A stretch of DNA of 64,000 nt from Ehrlichia canis str. Jake (GTDB lineage Bacteria; Pseudomonadota; Alphaproteobacteria; Rickettsiales; Anaplasmataceae), in assembly GCF_000012565.1 (NCBI RefSeq), contig NC_007354.1, positions 1,054,001 through 1,118,000 on the forward strand, in the 5' to 3' direction. The notes under the pieces are model-generated. The model searched no databases. It had not been told where the DNA came from and was given only the letters and a program-made list of their open reading frames with translations. A program made the position numbers and the translations under genes. Of this stretch, positions 1-9,938 are shown in pieces. Positions within the stretch are counted from its first letter, which is position 1; each line of letters begins with the position of its first letter.

Positions 1-428
1 TCCTCAGCATATTCTGACTTTAATTTTCTTAAAAGACTTTTTTCATATTCACTTAACTGTTCTCGACTCCGATATGCTCCAATCATACGTGCTACAATCA
101 TTCCTCGATAAAATTTTTCTTGATTACCTTCTATAGCAACACACTTATCTAAAGCTTCAAATTGTTCCATAATATAATTTATTGTATTAGTAATCTTATA
201 TAAGCACCTATCACCTGTTGAATGAATACCAATCAGTTTTTTATTCATTCCTTCTTTAACTTCCTGATGGACAAAGTCATAAGCTTTTTTTAACTGACGA
301 TCAAAAAAGAACATTTGAAAAAATTTATATACCGCTATCACAAAAAGTAAGGTTAATACTATTGCCACAAGTGATATTACTACAACTTTACTGTACATAG
401 CAAAAATTTTATCATCAATTAAAATCAT
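1..428 (-). CDS. Hypothetical membrane protein, paralogue family A, C-terminus cut by window edge
   Basis: The first 142 codons are present and the rest lies beyond base 1. The ATG at 428 is followed by a single hydrophobic helix (about residues 12-34, rich in V, I, L and A) and then a charged soluble domain. The domain shares clear blocks with the next two minus-strand genes: a QEVKEG..KKLIGIHSTGDRC block, a NYIMEQFEALDKC block and an RGMIVARMIGAY block. The same order and spacing occur in the gene at 930-1745, so this is a tandem duplicate. The short leader just upstream of the ATG also matches that gene nearly base for base. No known domain is recognised. By family logic it is an inner-membrane-anchored or secreted Ehrlichia-specific protein; the function is unknown. 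Confidence 0.85.
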   Translation of the reverse strand, partial: MILIDDKIFAMYSKVVVISLVAIVLTLLFVIAVYKFFQMFFFDRQLKKAYDFVHQEVKEGMNKKLIGIHSTGDRCLYKITNTINYIMEQFEALDKCVAIEGNQEKFYRGMIVARMIGAYRSREQLSEYEKSLLRKLKSEYAE

Positions 429-929
429 ATTAAAATATTATTAATTATAAACATAACATATTAGTTAAATTTTAATAAAAAATCTACTAATATTTTAATA
501 GTATGAAAACATTCTAACAAACATTCAAACTATCTATAAGATTTTAGATATGATACATTTTACAATGTTAAAATATGCACATTAAAAAACAATACTATTC
601 GACAAACAACATACTATTAAAAATCTGAAAAAATATCTTACTTATAATTATTTAAATAGATCAATTACCATTTCTAACATTATCAAATATTACCAAGATT
701 TATTTCTAATTCTTAATATTTTAATGCTAATTAAAATAACACTATGTAAAGACAACATTACAAATTAACAGATTAGTAAAGTTCCTTAGGATCACTCAAA
801 TACAACAAAATCATACTCTGTATTGCTATATAAATAACCAAATCTTGCTAAGCTATCACAAAAATTAGTAAAGAAAAATTTAAAAAATTCATCATTCTAG
901 ATTTTTATAGATTTTAGATAAAAGACCAT
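429..929. other. Intergenic, AT-rich; conserved leader of family A at its left end
   Basis: No coding frame is supported. Bases about 429-455 (read on the minus strand) form the leader of the family A gene on the left and match the leader of the next copy (1746-1773). The rest is A/T-rich without a repeat or hairpin that I can support. Confidence 0.5.
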
Positions 930-1745
930 CTATCTTGAAACTAGGTACCCAACTTCTAAAATCAGTCTAATCACATCACTAACATCACTACCTGTACAAC
1001 ATGACTCATTATTTTTTGGTACATTTTTCCTAACTGATTGTGATAATCTCAGAGTAAGCTCTGGGTCCTTGGATATTACAGTTTCGATTAGTTCTTCCTC
1101 AGTTGATTTTCCCATCACAGAGAAGAAACGCTCTAACGTTATATCTTGTCTTACACATTTCATACAATTTTCTAAAATCTCAAAAGCAACTTTCATACGA
1201 CCTAAAATCAGTAATTTTGGACTTAAATCAATATGTCGAGGAAAGCTGCTACGTACATTAGTACAAACCTTATTAACAAAATTTTTTATATACAATAGTG
1301 ATTCTGCTCTTATATCAGTAGGTGAACTTTCAGCATATTTTAACTTTAACTGTTTTAAGATACTTTTTTCATATTCACTTAACTTTGACTCACTTTGATA
1401 TACTCCAATTATCCTTGCTATCATCTTTCCGAGAAAAAAATCTTCTTTAGCAGATTCAACATCTTCTTCTTTACCAACACAGTTATCTAAAATTTCAAAT
1501 TGTGTCATGATATAATCTATTGCACTAGTAATCTGGCATAAGCACCTATCCCCTGTTGAATTAATGCCAACTAATTTTTCATCAATGTCTTCTTCAACTT
1601 CCTCACGAACAAAGTCACAAGCCCTTTCTAACTTATGATTAAAACATGACATACGATAACAAACGTATATCATACACATTAATGTTAAGAAAAACAATAT
1701 AATGAAAATTAACATAACTGCAACTTGTTGTTGATAAAAAGTCAT
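930..1745 (-). CDS. Hypothetical membrane protein, paralogue family A (271 aa)
   Basis: This is a full-length member of the tandem family at the left end. The ATG at 1745 gives a short N-terminus, one strong membrane helix (about residues 8-30) and a cytosolic-looking domain of about 240 residues. Blocks shared with the neighbours on both sides are EEVEED..EKLVGINSTGDRC, AIDYIMTQFEILDNC, GKMIARIIGVYQ and LGRMKVAFEILENCM. Cysteines are conserved at the ends of the first and second blocks. There is no cleavable signal peptide, so it is either a membrane-anchored protein or a substrate of a secretion system. No function is recognised and no database family can be named. It appears monocistronic, with about 500 bases of non-coding DNA on either side. 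Confidence 0.88.
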   Translation of the reverse strand: MTFYQQQVAVMLIFIILFFLTLMCMIYVCYRMSCFNHKLERACDFVREEVEEDIDEKLVGINSTGDRCLCQITSAIDYIMTQFEILDNCVGKEEDVESAKEDFFLGKMIARIIGVYQSESKLSEYEKSILKQLKLKYAESSPTDIRAESLLYIKNFVNKVCTNVRSSFPRHIDLSPKLLILGRMKVAFEILENCMKCVRQDITLERFFSVMGKSTEEELIETVISKDPELTLRLSQSVRKNVPKNNESCCTGSDVSDVIRLILEVGYLVSR

Positions 1746-2312
1746 ATTAAATATTATTAACTATAAACATCATCTGATTATATAAATTAATTTTTATAGA
1801 AAAGCAATTTTAAGTATAGACTTTTTTATTTACTATTTTTATTAAGAACTTATTCTAAATATTTTACAATTCACATCTTCTATCAAAAACATACAAATTA
1901 ACTATACTTTCAAATCATACCTAATTCCGATTTATAATAATTATAATCACACCATTACTAACACTAAACAGTATTACTACTGATACTTATTTTTAATATT
2001 ATATTCTTGTTGGTTTAATTAAGTTTCTTAACATGAAACACATTATAAAAAAGTACCAGCATTTGTAATAACACTATAAGCTTAGAAAATAATGTAAAAA
2101 ATAATCAACAAATTTATACTTGTAACATAGATACTAATTAATCACTTTTAAAACTGTAATTCGTAGAAGCAACATAGATATATATGTTAGTTTCACTTAA
2201 TATCTCTTATAACTTCCACAAACATGAAAGTTATACATAACACTGTGTAAATATAACAATATAGTACTTTACAAATGTACAGCCAGTTATTAGAATACAT
2301 TACATAATAATA
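1746..2312. other. Intergenic, AT-rich
   Basis: No supported gene. Bases 1746-1773 repeat the leader found before the gene ending at 428. The remaining roughly 540 bases show only A/T-rich sequence with no long open frame. Confidence 0.45.
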
Positions 2313-3122
2313 TTAAATACTGTATCTCAAACTAGGAACAACTGATTCAACAACATCAAATTTCACACTCTGAGCTGATTCATCTATTACCATCTTTAAT
2401 GATTTTGACCTTACCATTTCACCTATACATGACATATGATCATAAAAAATGTTATAAGCTACCATTATACGCCCTAAACTTATCTTTTCCTGTTTAAAAC
2501 AATCTTTCAACGTAAAACGAGGTACCTCTAACATCGAGATAATCTCTCTTAAACAACGCCCCACCATATCCAATGATAATTGTCTCAAAGAATCTTGTCT
2601 CCTGTGATAATGTGATCTCTTTAAGCGTACCAATACTTGCTGTTCATCTTTACTTAATTCTCTAGTTTGATATATTCCAGCCATATACGCTAACATTTTC
2701 CCATCAGAAAGAGTTCGTTCCATATTCACAATGCGATCACGTTTTTCATCAGAGTCACTACATATTTTCTTAAAATTCTCAAACTCACTTACGATATAAT
2801 CTATTGCAAGACTAGCACCTAACAAAGCCCTAACACCTTTAGAATCGCAACCAATAAGTTGTCCATCAAGCTTTTCTTCAACTTCTTGCATAACAGATTT
2901 ACAAGCAGCAGATACCTCCCCTCCCAAACGTAAATAATATACAGTGGCAACTACTAAAATTAACATTATAGCACTTGCTCCACAAAGTAATCCTATTTGA
3001 GTAGATGCGTTAGTAGACATACTAATATAAACTGCCAGTCCAAATATTGAAATAAATAGTAACAATATAAGTAACAGAAATAATGCAATTGTTGATTCAT
3101 TATGAGTAGTTATATTTGACAT
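2313..3122 (-). CDS. Hypothetical membrane protein, paralogue family A, divergent member (269 aa)
   Basis: Third member of the family. A GTG at 3134 is possible, but the ATG at 3122 fits better because it places the start in the same position relative to the AT-rich leader as in the paralogues. The N-terminus has two closely spaced hydrophobic stretches (about residues 13-34 and 43-62), unlike the single helix of the other two copies. The soluble part keeps the family blocks: QEVEEKLDGQLIGCDSKGVRA, AIDYIVSEFENFKKIC, GKMLAYMAGIYQ and LGRIMVAYNIF. It is clearly more diverged than the first two copies, suggesting an older duplication. Function unknown. Confidence 0.87.
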   Translation of the reverse strand: MSNITTHNESTIALFLLLILLLFISIFGLAVYISMSTNASTQIGLLCGASAIMLILVVATVYYLRLGGEVSAACKSVMQEVEEKLDGQLIGCDSKGVRALLGASLAIDYIVSEFENFKKICSDSDEKRDRIVNMERTLSDGKMLAYMAGIYQTRELSKDEQQVLVRLKRSHYHRRQDSLRQLSLDMVGRCLREIISMLEVPRFTLKDCFKQEKISLGRIMVAYNIFYDHMSCIGEMVRSKSLKMVIDESAQSVKFDVVESVVPSLRYSI

Positions 3123-4047
3123 TATTAAATTCACTAATTAGTTAAAATATATAAATATATAAACTAATTTTAATATAAAATCTATTAATTTTTTAAATAT
3201 TTCTAATAAAAAATAAATAATCTATACCTACACTGACATAACTTAATAACAAACTCTACTCAAATACTATCTTTATTAAGATTTTATATAAAATCCGGAA
3301 CATTTTTAGTACGATAAAACGTTCACCAATTTACAAATTTTTCCAAATACATAACTTGGTAAACAAAACAATGCGCCTTCAAAAAATCTAAACTAGATCT
3401 TTACCTAGTCAGCCTGTAAGTATAAAAAATAAGCTTATACTCTCCTATTATCAGAATCCATAGGAGTTGCTTTAAGTGTCAAAAAACAACAGTTTATTAG
3501 TTTAACTATAAAATTCCTAGAAACTTGAAAAAAACTATAACAACATCGATACTCGCTATACAGATAGTAGTAGAAAATTATACATACACCCCCATAAATA
3601 GGAATTATGAGATTAAAAAAACTACAGCTTTTGTTATTCAGTTATACAACTTTATAGTAAACATACTGACACTTTATTAAATTTGACTCAACAAAACTCA
3701 CAACGCTTATACCAGTTCACAACTTCCTCTTAACTATTTTGCTCCTGAATTATAATAAAACATTACAATAAGCTTTTTATATAATTTTTGAAGATGTAAT
3801 GAGTGATATCCATCCAACCAAGTTATACATTGCTCATACTTAAAAAAATAATTTATCAAAGTCCAATGATTTAGTCTCATCATCATCCACAACTTCTAAT
3901 ATAAGAATTGTAATCACTACAAAAACAGAAACAATAGTTTACAAATTTCTCGCTAACGCAATTATTAATTTTATGCTATAGAATGGATAGTTATATTTAA
4001 TAATACTAAAGGTATTAGTACTTTAATTAATTAACAAACATCACTCT
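3123..4047. other. Long intergenic region with no supported gene
   Basis: About 0.9 kb of A/T-rich DNA between two minus-strand hypothetical genes. All frames are broken by frequent stops. No repeat, hairpin or RNA gene is recognised. Confidence 0.4.
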
Positions 4048-4776
4048 TCAATGAACACAATTCTCAATATCACCCAAAGATATAGCAACAAAAGAAATAT
4101 CATCATAAAAAATTCCATTACCACGTGGTCTAGTATCACGACAAAATATATTTAATATATCAACATTTTTAATAGTGAAGCTCATCCCTTTAACAATAAA
4201 AGCTAATCCATAGTCCAATTTTATATAATATTCTGACATTAACTTTATCTGTTCTTCATCACCAATATTTTTTACCAAATTAAAAACATTTTTTAATAAA
4301 GCACGGATACACGACATGTTTTGTAAGTCACATTTTAATAAAATTTCCTTATGGCTATTGCACATTAACACTGAATCTTCAGTTTCAGAAATAAACCTAG
4401 TTAACAGTAACATTTGCTTATAAACATCATAATTGTTAATTTTATCAATAAAGTTAAATATTTGATCTTGTACATACCTAAAACCTATTTTAACCATTAA
4501 AACACCATGTTGAGGAGACTTAGCTTCTATAAATTCAGTACCACTATAATACAGCTCTTTCATTTTCACTTTTAATTGCTTCTTCAAATCACAAATAACG
4601 GAATTTCTTATTCTACTATAAGAAATATTAAGAGCACTAACAGGTAATCCACTATCGTTATTCACATCAAAATCTTTTTTAGAATCTCTACACTTTTTCA
4701 ATATACTATATATCATTAAAATAAAAATAATAAGTGTTAAAACACTAACTATTGCAAGGTAAATTTCATCCATCAT
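4048..4776 (-). CDS. Hypothetical membrane-anchored protein (242 aa)
   Basis: The ATG at 4776 (followed directly by a second ATG) begins a protein with one N-terminal membrane helix (about residues 5-26, rich in I, V and L), a basic KKCRDSKK stop-transfer segment and a mostly helical soluble domain. Length and architecture resemble the family A genes to its right in transcription order, but I find no convincing shared block beyond the layout, so kinship is only a guess. It has no recognised domain and no signal-peptidase site. It stands alone, with more than 500 bases of non-coding DNA on each side. Confidence 0.8.
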   Translation of the reverse strand: MMDEIYLAIVSVLTLIIFILMIYSILKKCRDSKKDFDVNNDSGLPVSALNISYSRIRNSVICDLKKQLKVKMKELYYSGTEFIEAKSPQHGVLMVKIGFRYVQDQIFNFIDKINNYDVYKQMLLLTRFISETEDSVLMCNSHKEILLKCDLQNMSCIRALLKNVFNLVKNIGDEEQIKLMSEYYIKLDYGLAFIVKGMSFTIKNVDILNIFCRDTRPRGNGIFYDDISFVAISLGDIENCVH

Positions 4777-5318
4777 AATACAAAATTATAAGTTAATACA
4801 ACAAAATTCATACACTACAACTATTAATAATTATAAAAATAGTATTTTATATTTAATATATTAACTAAAATAATTAATTATAATTTTAATAATTTCGAAA
4901 CATACTAATACAATAACCATTAGATTCGTGGAATATCATCTAAAAAAACATTAATTTTCAAACTAATAATAATGATTATTATTATGGAATAAAGTTTTAC
5001 ATTGTATGTTGAGTCATATCATTCAACTCCGATACATAGTGGAGTACATCAGATTAGCTACGTTTTTCATATTAAAACTTCCTGTCAACACATAGAAAAA
5101 ATTAATAACTCTATAAAGCAGTTAATAATTTTATAAATTTAACTATAAATATTAACAATAATACAAATATCGACCTATTAATTAAGATAAGTGAAATAAT
5201 TTCATAAAAATTAAAGCTACTTACTGATAGATTTGTAAAAATATATACAAACTCATAAAAGTTATGATCCAACTTGATTGTTAAAGCACTATAGGATTAC
5301 CATACGAATATTAATTTA
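4777..5318. other. Intergenic, with one AT-only palindrome
   Basis: No supported gene. Bases 4963-4983 form a 10-base-arm inverted repeat made only of A/T apart from its central G. It could fold after the gene ending at 5319 is transcribed, but it lies over 300 bases downstream and has no U-tract, so a terminator role is doubtful. Confidence 0.4.
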
Positions 5319-6317
5319 TTACCTACCTCTCAACGTGTCATTACAATTAATTGCTACATTATGTAATTCATCATCACTATCAGATACATCATAATCAATT
5401 TCTTGATCAACTAAATTTACATAAACAAGAACATTATTAGTACCCTCTACAAGTGTAATACGCGATTTATCATACAAAGCAATAAAATTTACAATATTAT
5501 TAATACATCTAATATAAGCCACTTCCCTACTATTTAACACAACTATTTGTGATCCCTGAGGAAAAACTTTTTCATTAGGTGTGTCACACCTAATTACAGA
5601 CTCAAACAAAATCAGCATATTATATCCATACTCACGTTCAAAATAATCATGAAAATCTTTATATAAAATCATTAAACCAGATTTATCTTTATCCTTTAAA
5701 CCACATAAATAAGTATCATCATCAAAATTTACTCTTCTTTCTATTGGAACTGAAATATCATCCACATCACGTACTTTATTACGCATAAACATTATTCTTC
5801 TCATATTTTTAACATGCTCTTGTACATTATGTGTAAAAAAATTAATATTATGAATTGCAAAGCATATATGAAAAAAATCTTCTTTGATTATTACATTACT
5901 ATATTTTATTAATTCACCACATAAATACCTTATATCCTCTGCTTCCGCATTTATCTCATCAAATAACAACTCACTAGAAAGCATTATGTCAAATTTTTGA
6001 TTAACATCATCAGTACTGTATATATAAACAATATTATTATGGATAGTAGATAGTGATTCAGTAATCCATAGTATTTTAGATCTTATATCTTTAACAATTT
6101 TATCATCTAAATTCATATATTCTATCATCATTGGATCAACTAAAAGATTGCCAGAATAGTTAGCAAGTCTTACTAAAGCTTTTTCATCCGGAGTAAGTGG
6201 TTTACAAAGCTCTGGATTTTCACTCAATTTTACACGATCCGTATTATATAACTCTTCAGTCATCTTACTCAATTCAGAGCAAAGATATGAATACAAAAGT
6301 GTAGATATACTTTTCAT
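5319..6317 (-). CDS. Hypothetical soluble protein (332 aa)
   Basis: The ATG at 6317 has one of the best ribosome-binding sites in the window (AGGAG, seven bases upstream), so strong translation is expected. The product has no membrane helix and no signal peptide. It is rich in D, E, N and I, and predicted mainly helical. The last 15 or so residues before the end carry an acidic patch (DVSDSDDE). Two histidine-containing stretches (residues about 150-170) stand out, but no catalytic motif is recognised. It is not related at sequence level to the membrane-anchored genes beside it as far as I can see. Function unknown. Confidence 0.82.
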   Translation of the reverse strand: MKSISTLLYSYLCSELSKMTEELYNTDRVKLSENPELCKPLTPDEKALVRLANYSGNLLVDPMMIEYMNLDDKIVKDIRSKILWITESLSTIHNNIVYIYSTDDVNQKFDIMLSSELLFDEINAEAEDIRYLCGELIKYSNVIIKEDFFHICFAIHNINFFTHNVQEHVKNMRRIMFMRNKVRDVDDISVPIERRVNFDDDTYLCGLKDKDKSGLMILYKDFHDYFEREYGYNMLILFESVIRCDTPNEKVFPQGSQIVVLNSREVAYIRCINNIVNFIALYDKSRITLVEGTNNVLVYVNLVDQEIDYDVSDSDDELHNVAINCNDTLRGR

Positions 6318-6775
6318 TAAAATCTCCTAAATAAATTCATTTTTTATTAAAAAATTAAATAATTTTATTAATAAAAACATATATTAAGAATAAATGCTAG
6401 AAATTGCTTAAAAAATTAATAATTAAGTATGCTACAAAAAAATCCATAGCACTTTTCTAATACCAATTAAGCAAAAACCTCTACTATTTAGAGCAATTGA
6501 ATATTAAAAATTAAACAGCAAAAATACATCTGAGTTTTGATATATCAGTTAAGTCAACATCGCTTAATGTATAGAACCTTATGTGTATCGTATTAGAAGT
6601 ATTTGAAAACTAAAATATCAGAATAAATATAAGTTTGAAACTATAATACTCACAGTAAAAATGAAGATAGATTGAATCAGCGATATGTAAAAAAAACATA
6701 TATAAGTCTCAATATTTTAAGATATTAACTCTCAAAAAAGATTACCTTCTTCAACCAATTAAAAGATTTATTACT
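6318..6775. other. Intergenic, nothing recognised
   Basis: About 460 bases of A/T-rich DNA upstream of the gene at 5319-6317 and downstream of cdsA. No gene, repeat or convincing terminator is seen. Confidence 0.4.
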
Positions 6776-7426
6776 TTATACTAAAAAAAACTTAGAGAAT
6801 TTTTGAACATAATAAGCAACTAATGGCGCAGTAAAAATAAAACTATCCATGCGGTCAAGAATACCTCCATGCCCAGGAATAAAAGTTCCACTATTCTTTA
6901 CTTTATAGAAGCGCTTTATACAAGACTCTGCAACATCTCCAACCTGAGCAACAAAAGCTATAATAATACCACCAACAAATGCATGAAACACAAAAAATAT
7001 CCCAAAAATTATTGATATCACAACACTAATAAACGTCCCTGCTGCTATCCCTCCTAATAATCCTGCCCATGTTTTATTAGGGCTAATCACAGGAATCATT
7101 TTTTTCCCACCAATACTTTTACCAGTAAAATAGGCAGCTATATCTGTTCCCCAAACAACAGCAATTAGCCATATTAGAATTATTTCTCCATGCAATAAGT
7201 TATAAATATATACTAAAGATGCATAAGGTATTACTACAATAAAAATAGATGGAATATAATATAAGCTCTTATGCTTCATAATATTAAACAATTCAACAGA
7301 AGAAACAACAGCAAGAAAGAAACATAAGCAATAAAAAGTCATTCTGCCAAAATATAAAGATAAAAACACAATACAAAAAATTAATACAGAAGAAAATGAC
7401 CTCATAAAAAAATTATTACTTACCAT
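6776..7426 (-). CDS. cdsA: Phosphatidate cytidylyltransferase (CDP-diglyceride synthase)
   Basis: CdsA makes CDP-diacylglycerol from CTP and phosphatidic acid at the inner membrane, the branch point to all phospholipids. The protein has about six hydrophobic helices and ends with the family signature: SCIKRFYKVK, then SGTFIPGHGG and ILDRMD (about residues 168-195). Length (216 aa from the ATG at 7426) is shorter than the 270-285 aa usual in other bacteria, mainly at the N-terminus. A TTG at 7438 would add four residues. One oddity is Asn where the signature has Asp (K-D becomes K-N, residue 178). It is the last gene of a minus-strand series with frr and pyrH, but about 650 bases separate it from frr, and uppS, its usual partner, is absent. 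Confidence 0.93.
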   Translation of the reverse strand: MVSNNFFMRSFSSVLIFCIVFLSLYFGRMTFYCLCFFLAVVSSVELFNIMKHKSLYYIPSIFIVVIPYASLVYIYNLLHGEIILIWLIAVVWGTDIAAYFTGKSIGGKKMIPVISPNKTWAGLLGGIAAGTFISVVISIIFGIFFVFHAFVGGIIIAFVAQVGDVAESCIKRFYKVKNSGTFIPGHGGILDRMDSFIFTAPLVAYYVQKFSKFFLV

Positions 7427-8072
7427 TACTGCAACCAAATACCATCCAATTTAAACTATACATTTTATATAAGCCATATTACAAAAAACATAACTGAGTA
7501 CAATGTTAAACAAAATTATACAAAAACTAAACAAATTTTATTCACCTAAATCATATAACATTAAATTAACATATATTAATTTTAACAAGTACTGAGTACA
7601 ATTGCTATCATTCCAATAAACCACATAATAATATTCCTACAAGTAAATATTGGAAGCAAATTACTTTATAATATGTCTTACAGAAAATGCTACCAATAAA
7701 AACTTTAACTCAAGTAAATACAAAAACACTAATCTTTCAACAATGCAAAACTATTGGACAATAAAAACACTATCTATATTAGAAAAATTGCATAACCAAT
7801 TACTTGACTAGCTTTCTTTATCATTACAAACTATGATTCTTCCATCAATTGACATATAAAAGAGCAAGTCATTAGTACATAAGTATTATATACTACTTGT
7901 CAGTAAAACAATGAAATTTACATTATGATTAATACATACAACATATTCTTTTACACTTCTAAATTACTAAAACATATTAAAACTACACAGCACATAAATT
8001 AGAAGCGCTAACAGGCATTGTTATTGAGCATTATATACTAAACCTATCAGAACAATAACTATTCTACTATAA
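7427..8072. other. Intergenic between frr and cdsA, nothing recognised
   Basis: In many bacteria uppS lies between frr and cdsA. Here the 650-base space has no coding frame and no recognisable uppS remnant. Confidence 0.45.
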
Positions 8073-8630
8073 TTAGACTTGTAGTAACTCTTTTTCCTTT
8101 GAAGAAAAAGCATCATTTATTTTTTTCATAACATCATCTGTAATTTTTTGTATTTCTGTTCCAGACACACGTAAATCGTCTTCTGAAATTTCTTTATTAT
8201 CTTGCATTACTTTTAGCTTATCCATTATATCTCTACGTATATTACGTACAGAAACTCTACAGTCTTCTGAAATTTTACCCAATAACTTAACTAAATTTTT
8301 CCTCATATCCTGCGTCATCTCTGGAACAGTTAAACGTATTGTCGTTGCTTCACAAGAAAAACCAAATCCAAGATTTGAATTCATAATTGCAGTTTTGATA
8401 GCACCTATATTATTGGAATCCCACACTTTAATCATTAAAGTTTTATTATCAGATACAGATATACTTGATATTGTATTTAATTTTACACGTCCACCATAAG
8501 TTTCAACAACAATTCCATCTAATACTGAAGTCCTTGCCCTTCCAGTTCTAATACCATCAATATCACTTAAATAAACAGACAAAGTTTTTTCCATTCTATT
8601 TTTAGCATCTTGCTTCATTTCATTTATCAT
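8073..8630 (-). CDS. frr: Ribosome recycling factor
   Basis: RRF splits post-termination ribosomes together with EF-G. The 185-aa length is exactly typical. The N-terminal three-helix-bundle strand carries the family [18 protein letters not shown] block (about residues 25-42), followed by the [14 protein letters not shown] beta-domain entry. The C-terminal half includes the conserved [19 protein letters not shown] helix. It starts 23 bases after pyrH on the same strand, the usual pyrH-frr operon. The ATG at 8630 is the natural start because it gives the standard N-terminus. Confidence 0.98.
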
Positions 8631-8653
8631 CTATTCATCCCAACATTTAAATT

Positions 8654-9388
8654 TTAATTACATATTGTTGTATATAACCCGCGCCCACGAATTATATCTG
8701 CAAAACTACCACGCTTTCCCAGATTAAACACAATAATAGGTACTGAATGCTCCCTAGCTAAAGACACAGCAGCAACATCCATAATTTTAAGATCTAATGA
8801 CAATAAGTCACGATAAGAGATTCTATCATATCTTACCGCATCAACAGTTTTTTTAGGGTCAGCTGAATACACACCATCAACTTGCGTACCCTTAAATATA
8901 GCATCACAACCCATCTCTATACCACGTAACGCAGCTGCAGTATCTGTAGTAAAGAATGGATTACCAACTCCAGCAGCACATATTACTACTCTTCCTTTTT
9001 CCAAATGACGTATAGCCCGTCTTCTAATATAAGTTTCACATACAGCAGTAATAGGTATTGCAGACAAGACTCTAGACTGTACATTTATTTTTTCCAAAGC
9101 ATTTTGTAAAGATAAAGCATTCATCATAGTAGCTAGCATTCCTATATAATCATTACTAGCTCTCTCGAACCCAAAAGGAGACGATGACGATGCACCACGG
9201 AATATATTACCACCACCCACAACTAAACACAACTGTATCCCAAAATCATACACTTCTTTGAGATCATGAGATAACTTATCCAGTACTTCCACATCACACC
9301 CAAAGCCTTTTTCCCCCATTAATGCTTCACCAGATACTTTCAACAAAACCCTAGAATACTTAACGTTAGGAGTAGAGGACTCACTCAT
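8654..9388 (-). CDS. pyrH: Uridylate kinase (UMP kinase)
   Basis: PyrH phosphorylates UMP to UDP for RNA, DNA and nucleotide-sugar synthesis. It belongs to the bacterial amino-acid-kinase-fold UMP kinases, which are unlike eukaryotic UMP/CMP kinase. Visible motifs are [14 protein letters not shown] near the N-terminus, [10 protein letters not shown] (about residues 57-66), [20 protein letters not shown] in the middle and [14 protein letters not shown] toward the end. Length 244 aa is normal. It leads a pyrH-frr pair with a 23-base gap. The next upstream stretch is about 550 bases of non-coding DNA that should contain the promoter. Confidence 0.98.
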   Translation of the reverse strand: MSESSTPNVKYSRVLLKVSGEALMGEKGFGCDVEVLDKLSHDLKEVYDFGIQLCLVVGGGNIFRGASSSSPFGFERASNDYIGMLATMMNALSLQNALEKINVQSRVLSAIPITAVCETYIRRRAIRHLEKGRVVICAAGVGNPFFTTDTAAALRGIEMGCDAIFKGTQVDGVYSADPKKTVDAVRYDRISYRDLLSLDLKIMDVAAVSLAREHSVPIIVFNLGKRGSFADIIRGRGLYTTICN

Positions 9389-9938
9389 TAACTTTCCTTC
9401 CTATTAGCTACAACTAAATAGTAAACACAGACCAACTAATTATATATTAGACACAAAAAGATGCAATATACAAATTCCTAACATCATAAATTTATTATGC
9501 TCAATAGAAGTCACATAATATCAAAATCTAATTTTTATCTTATACCTTACTCAATAAATTAATTATTCAATATTCTAAAAAAATAACTTCAAAAATACTG
9601 AAAAATAGAATTTATAAATTCCTGCTACTCATCAACTTACTATGCTTAACACTTGTTCTAATCATGATTGTATAAATACACAGTTTAAAACTCAATACAA
9701 AAGTATTTTTCTATAACTCTCAACATTATTTAACAAACAAACTGCTTAAACCTAAATCAGAGTTACTTACAGATAGAATATTTAAGTTATAATGAATTAA
9801 TTTTTTCAAAAATACTAAGTCTATTAAAATATTCTTAAAATGATACATTAAGCTTTTCATATGTATCTTTGCATAAATAATAATGGATTAAATTTACTTA
9901 CCTAGGTTAACAAACATAATATAAAAACATGTAAATTC
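9389..9938. other. Intergenic upstream of pyrH, promoter region presumed
   Basis: No coding frame is supported. It must hold the promoter for pyrH-frr on the minus strand, but no -35/-10 pair stands out from the A/T-rich background. Confidence 0.4.

Noticed and set aside
4963-4983. AT-only palindrome as a terminator
   Set aside because: Over 300 bases from the nearest gene end, A/T pairs only, and no U-tract.
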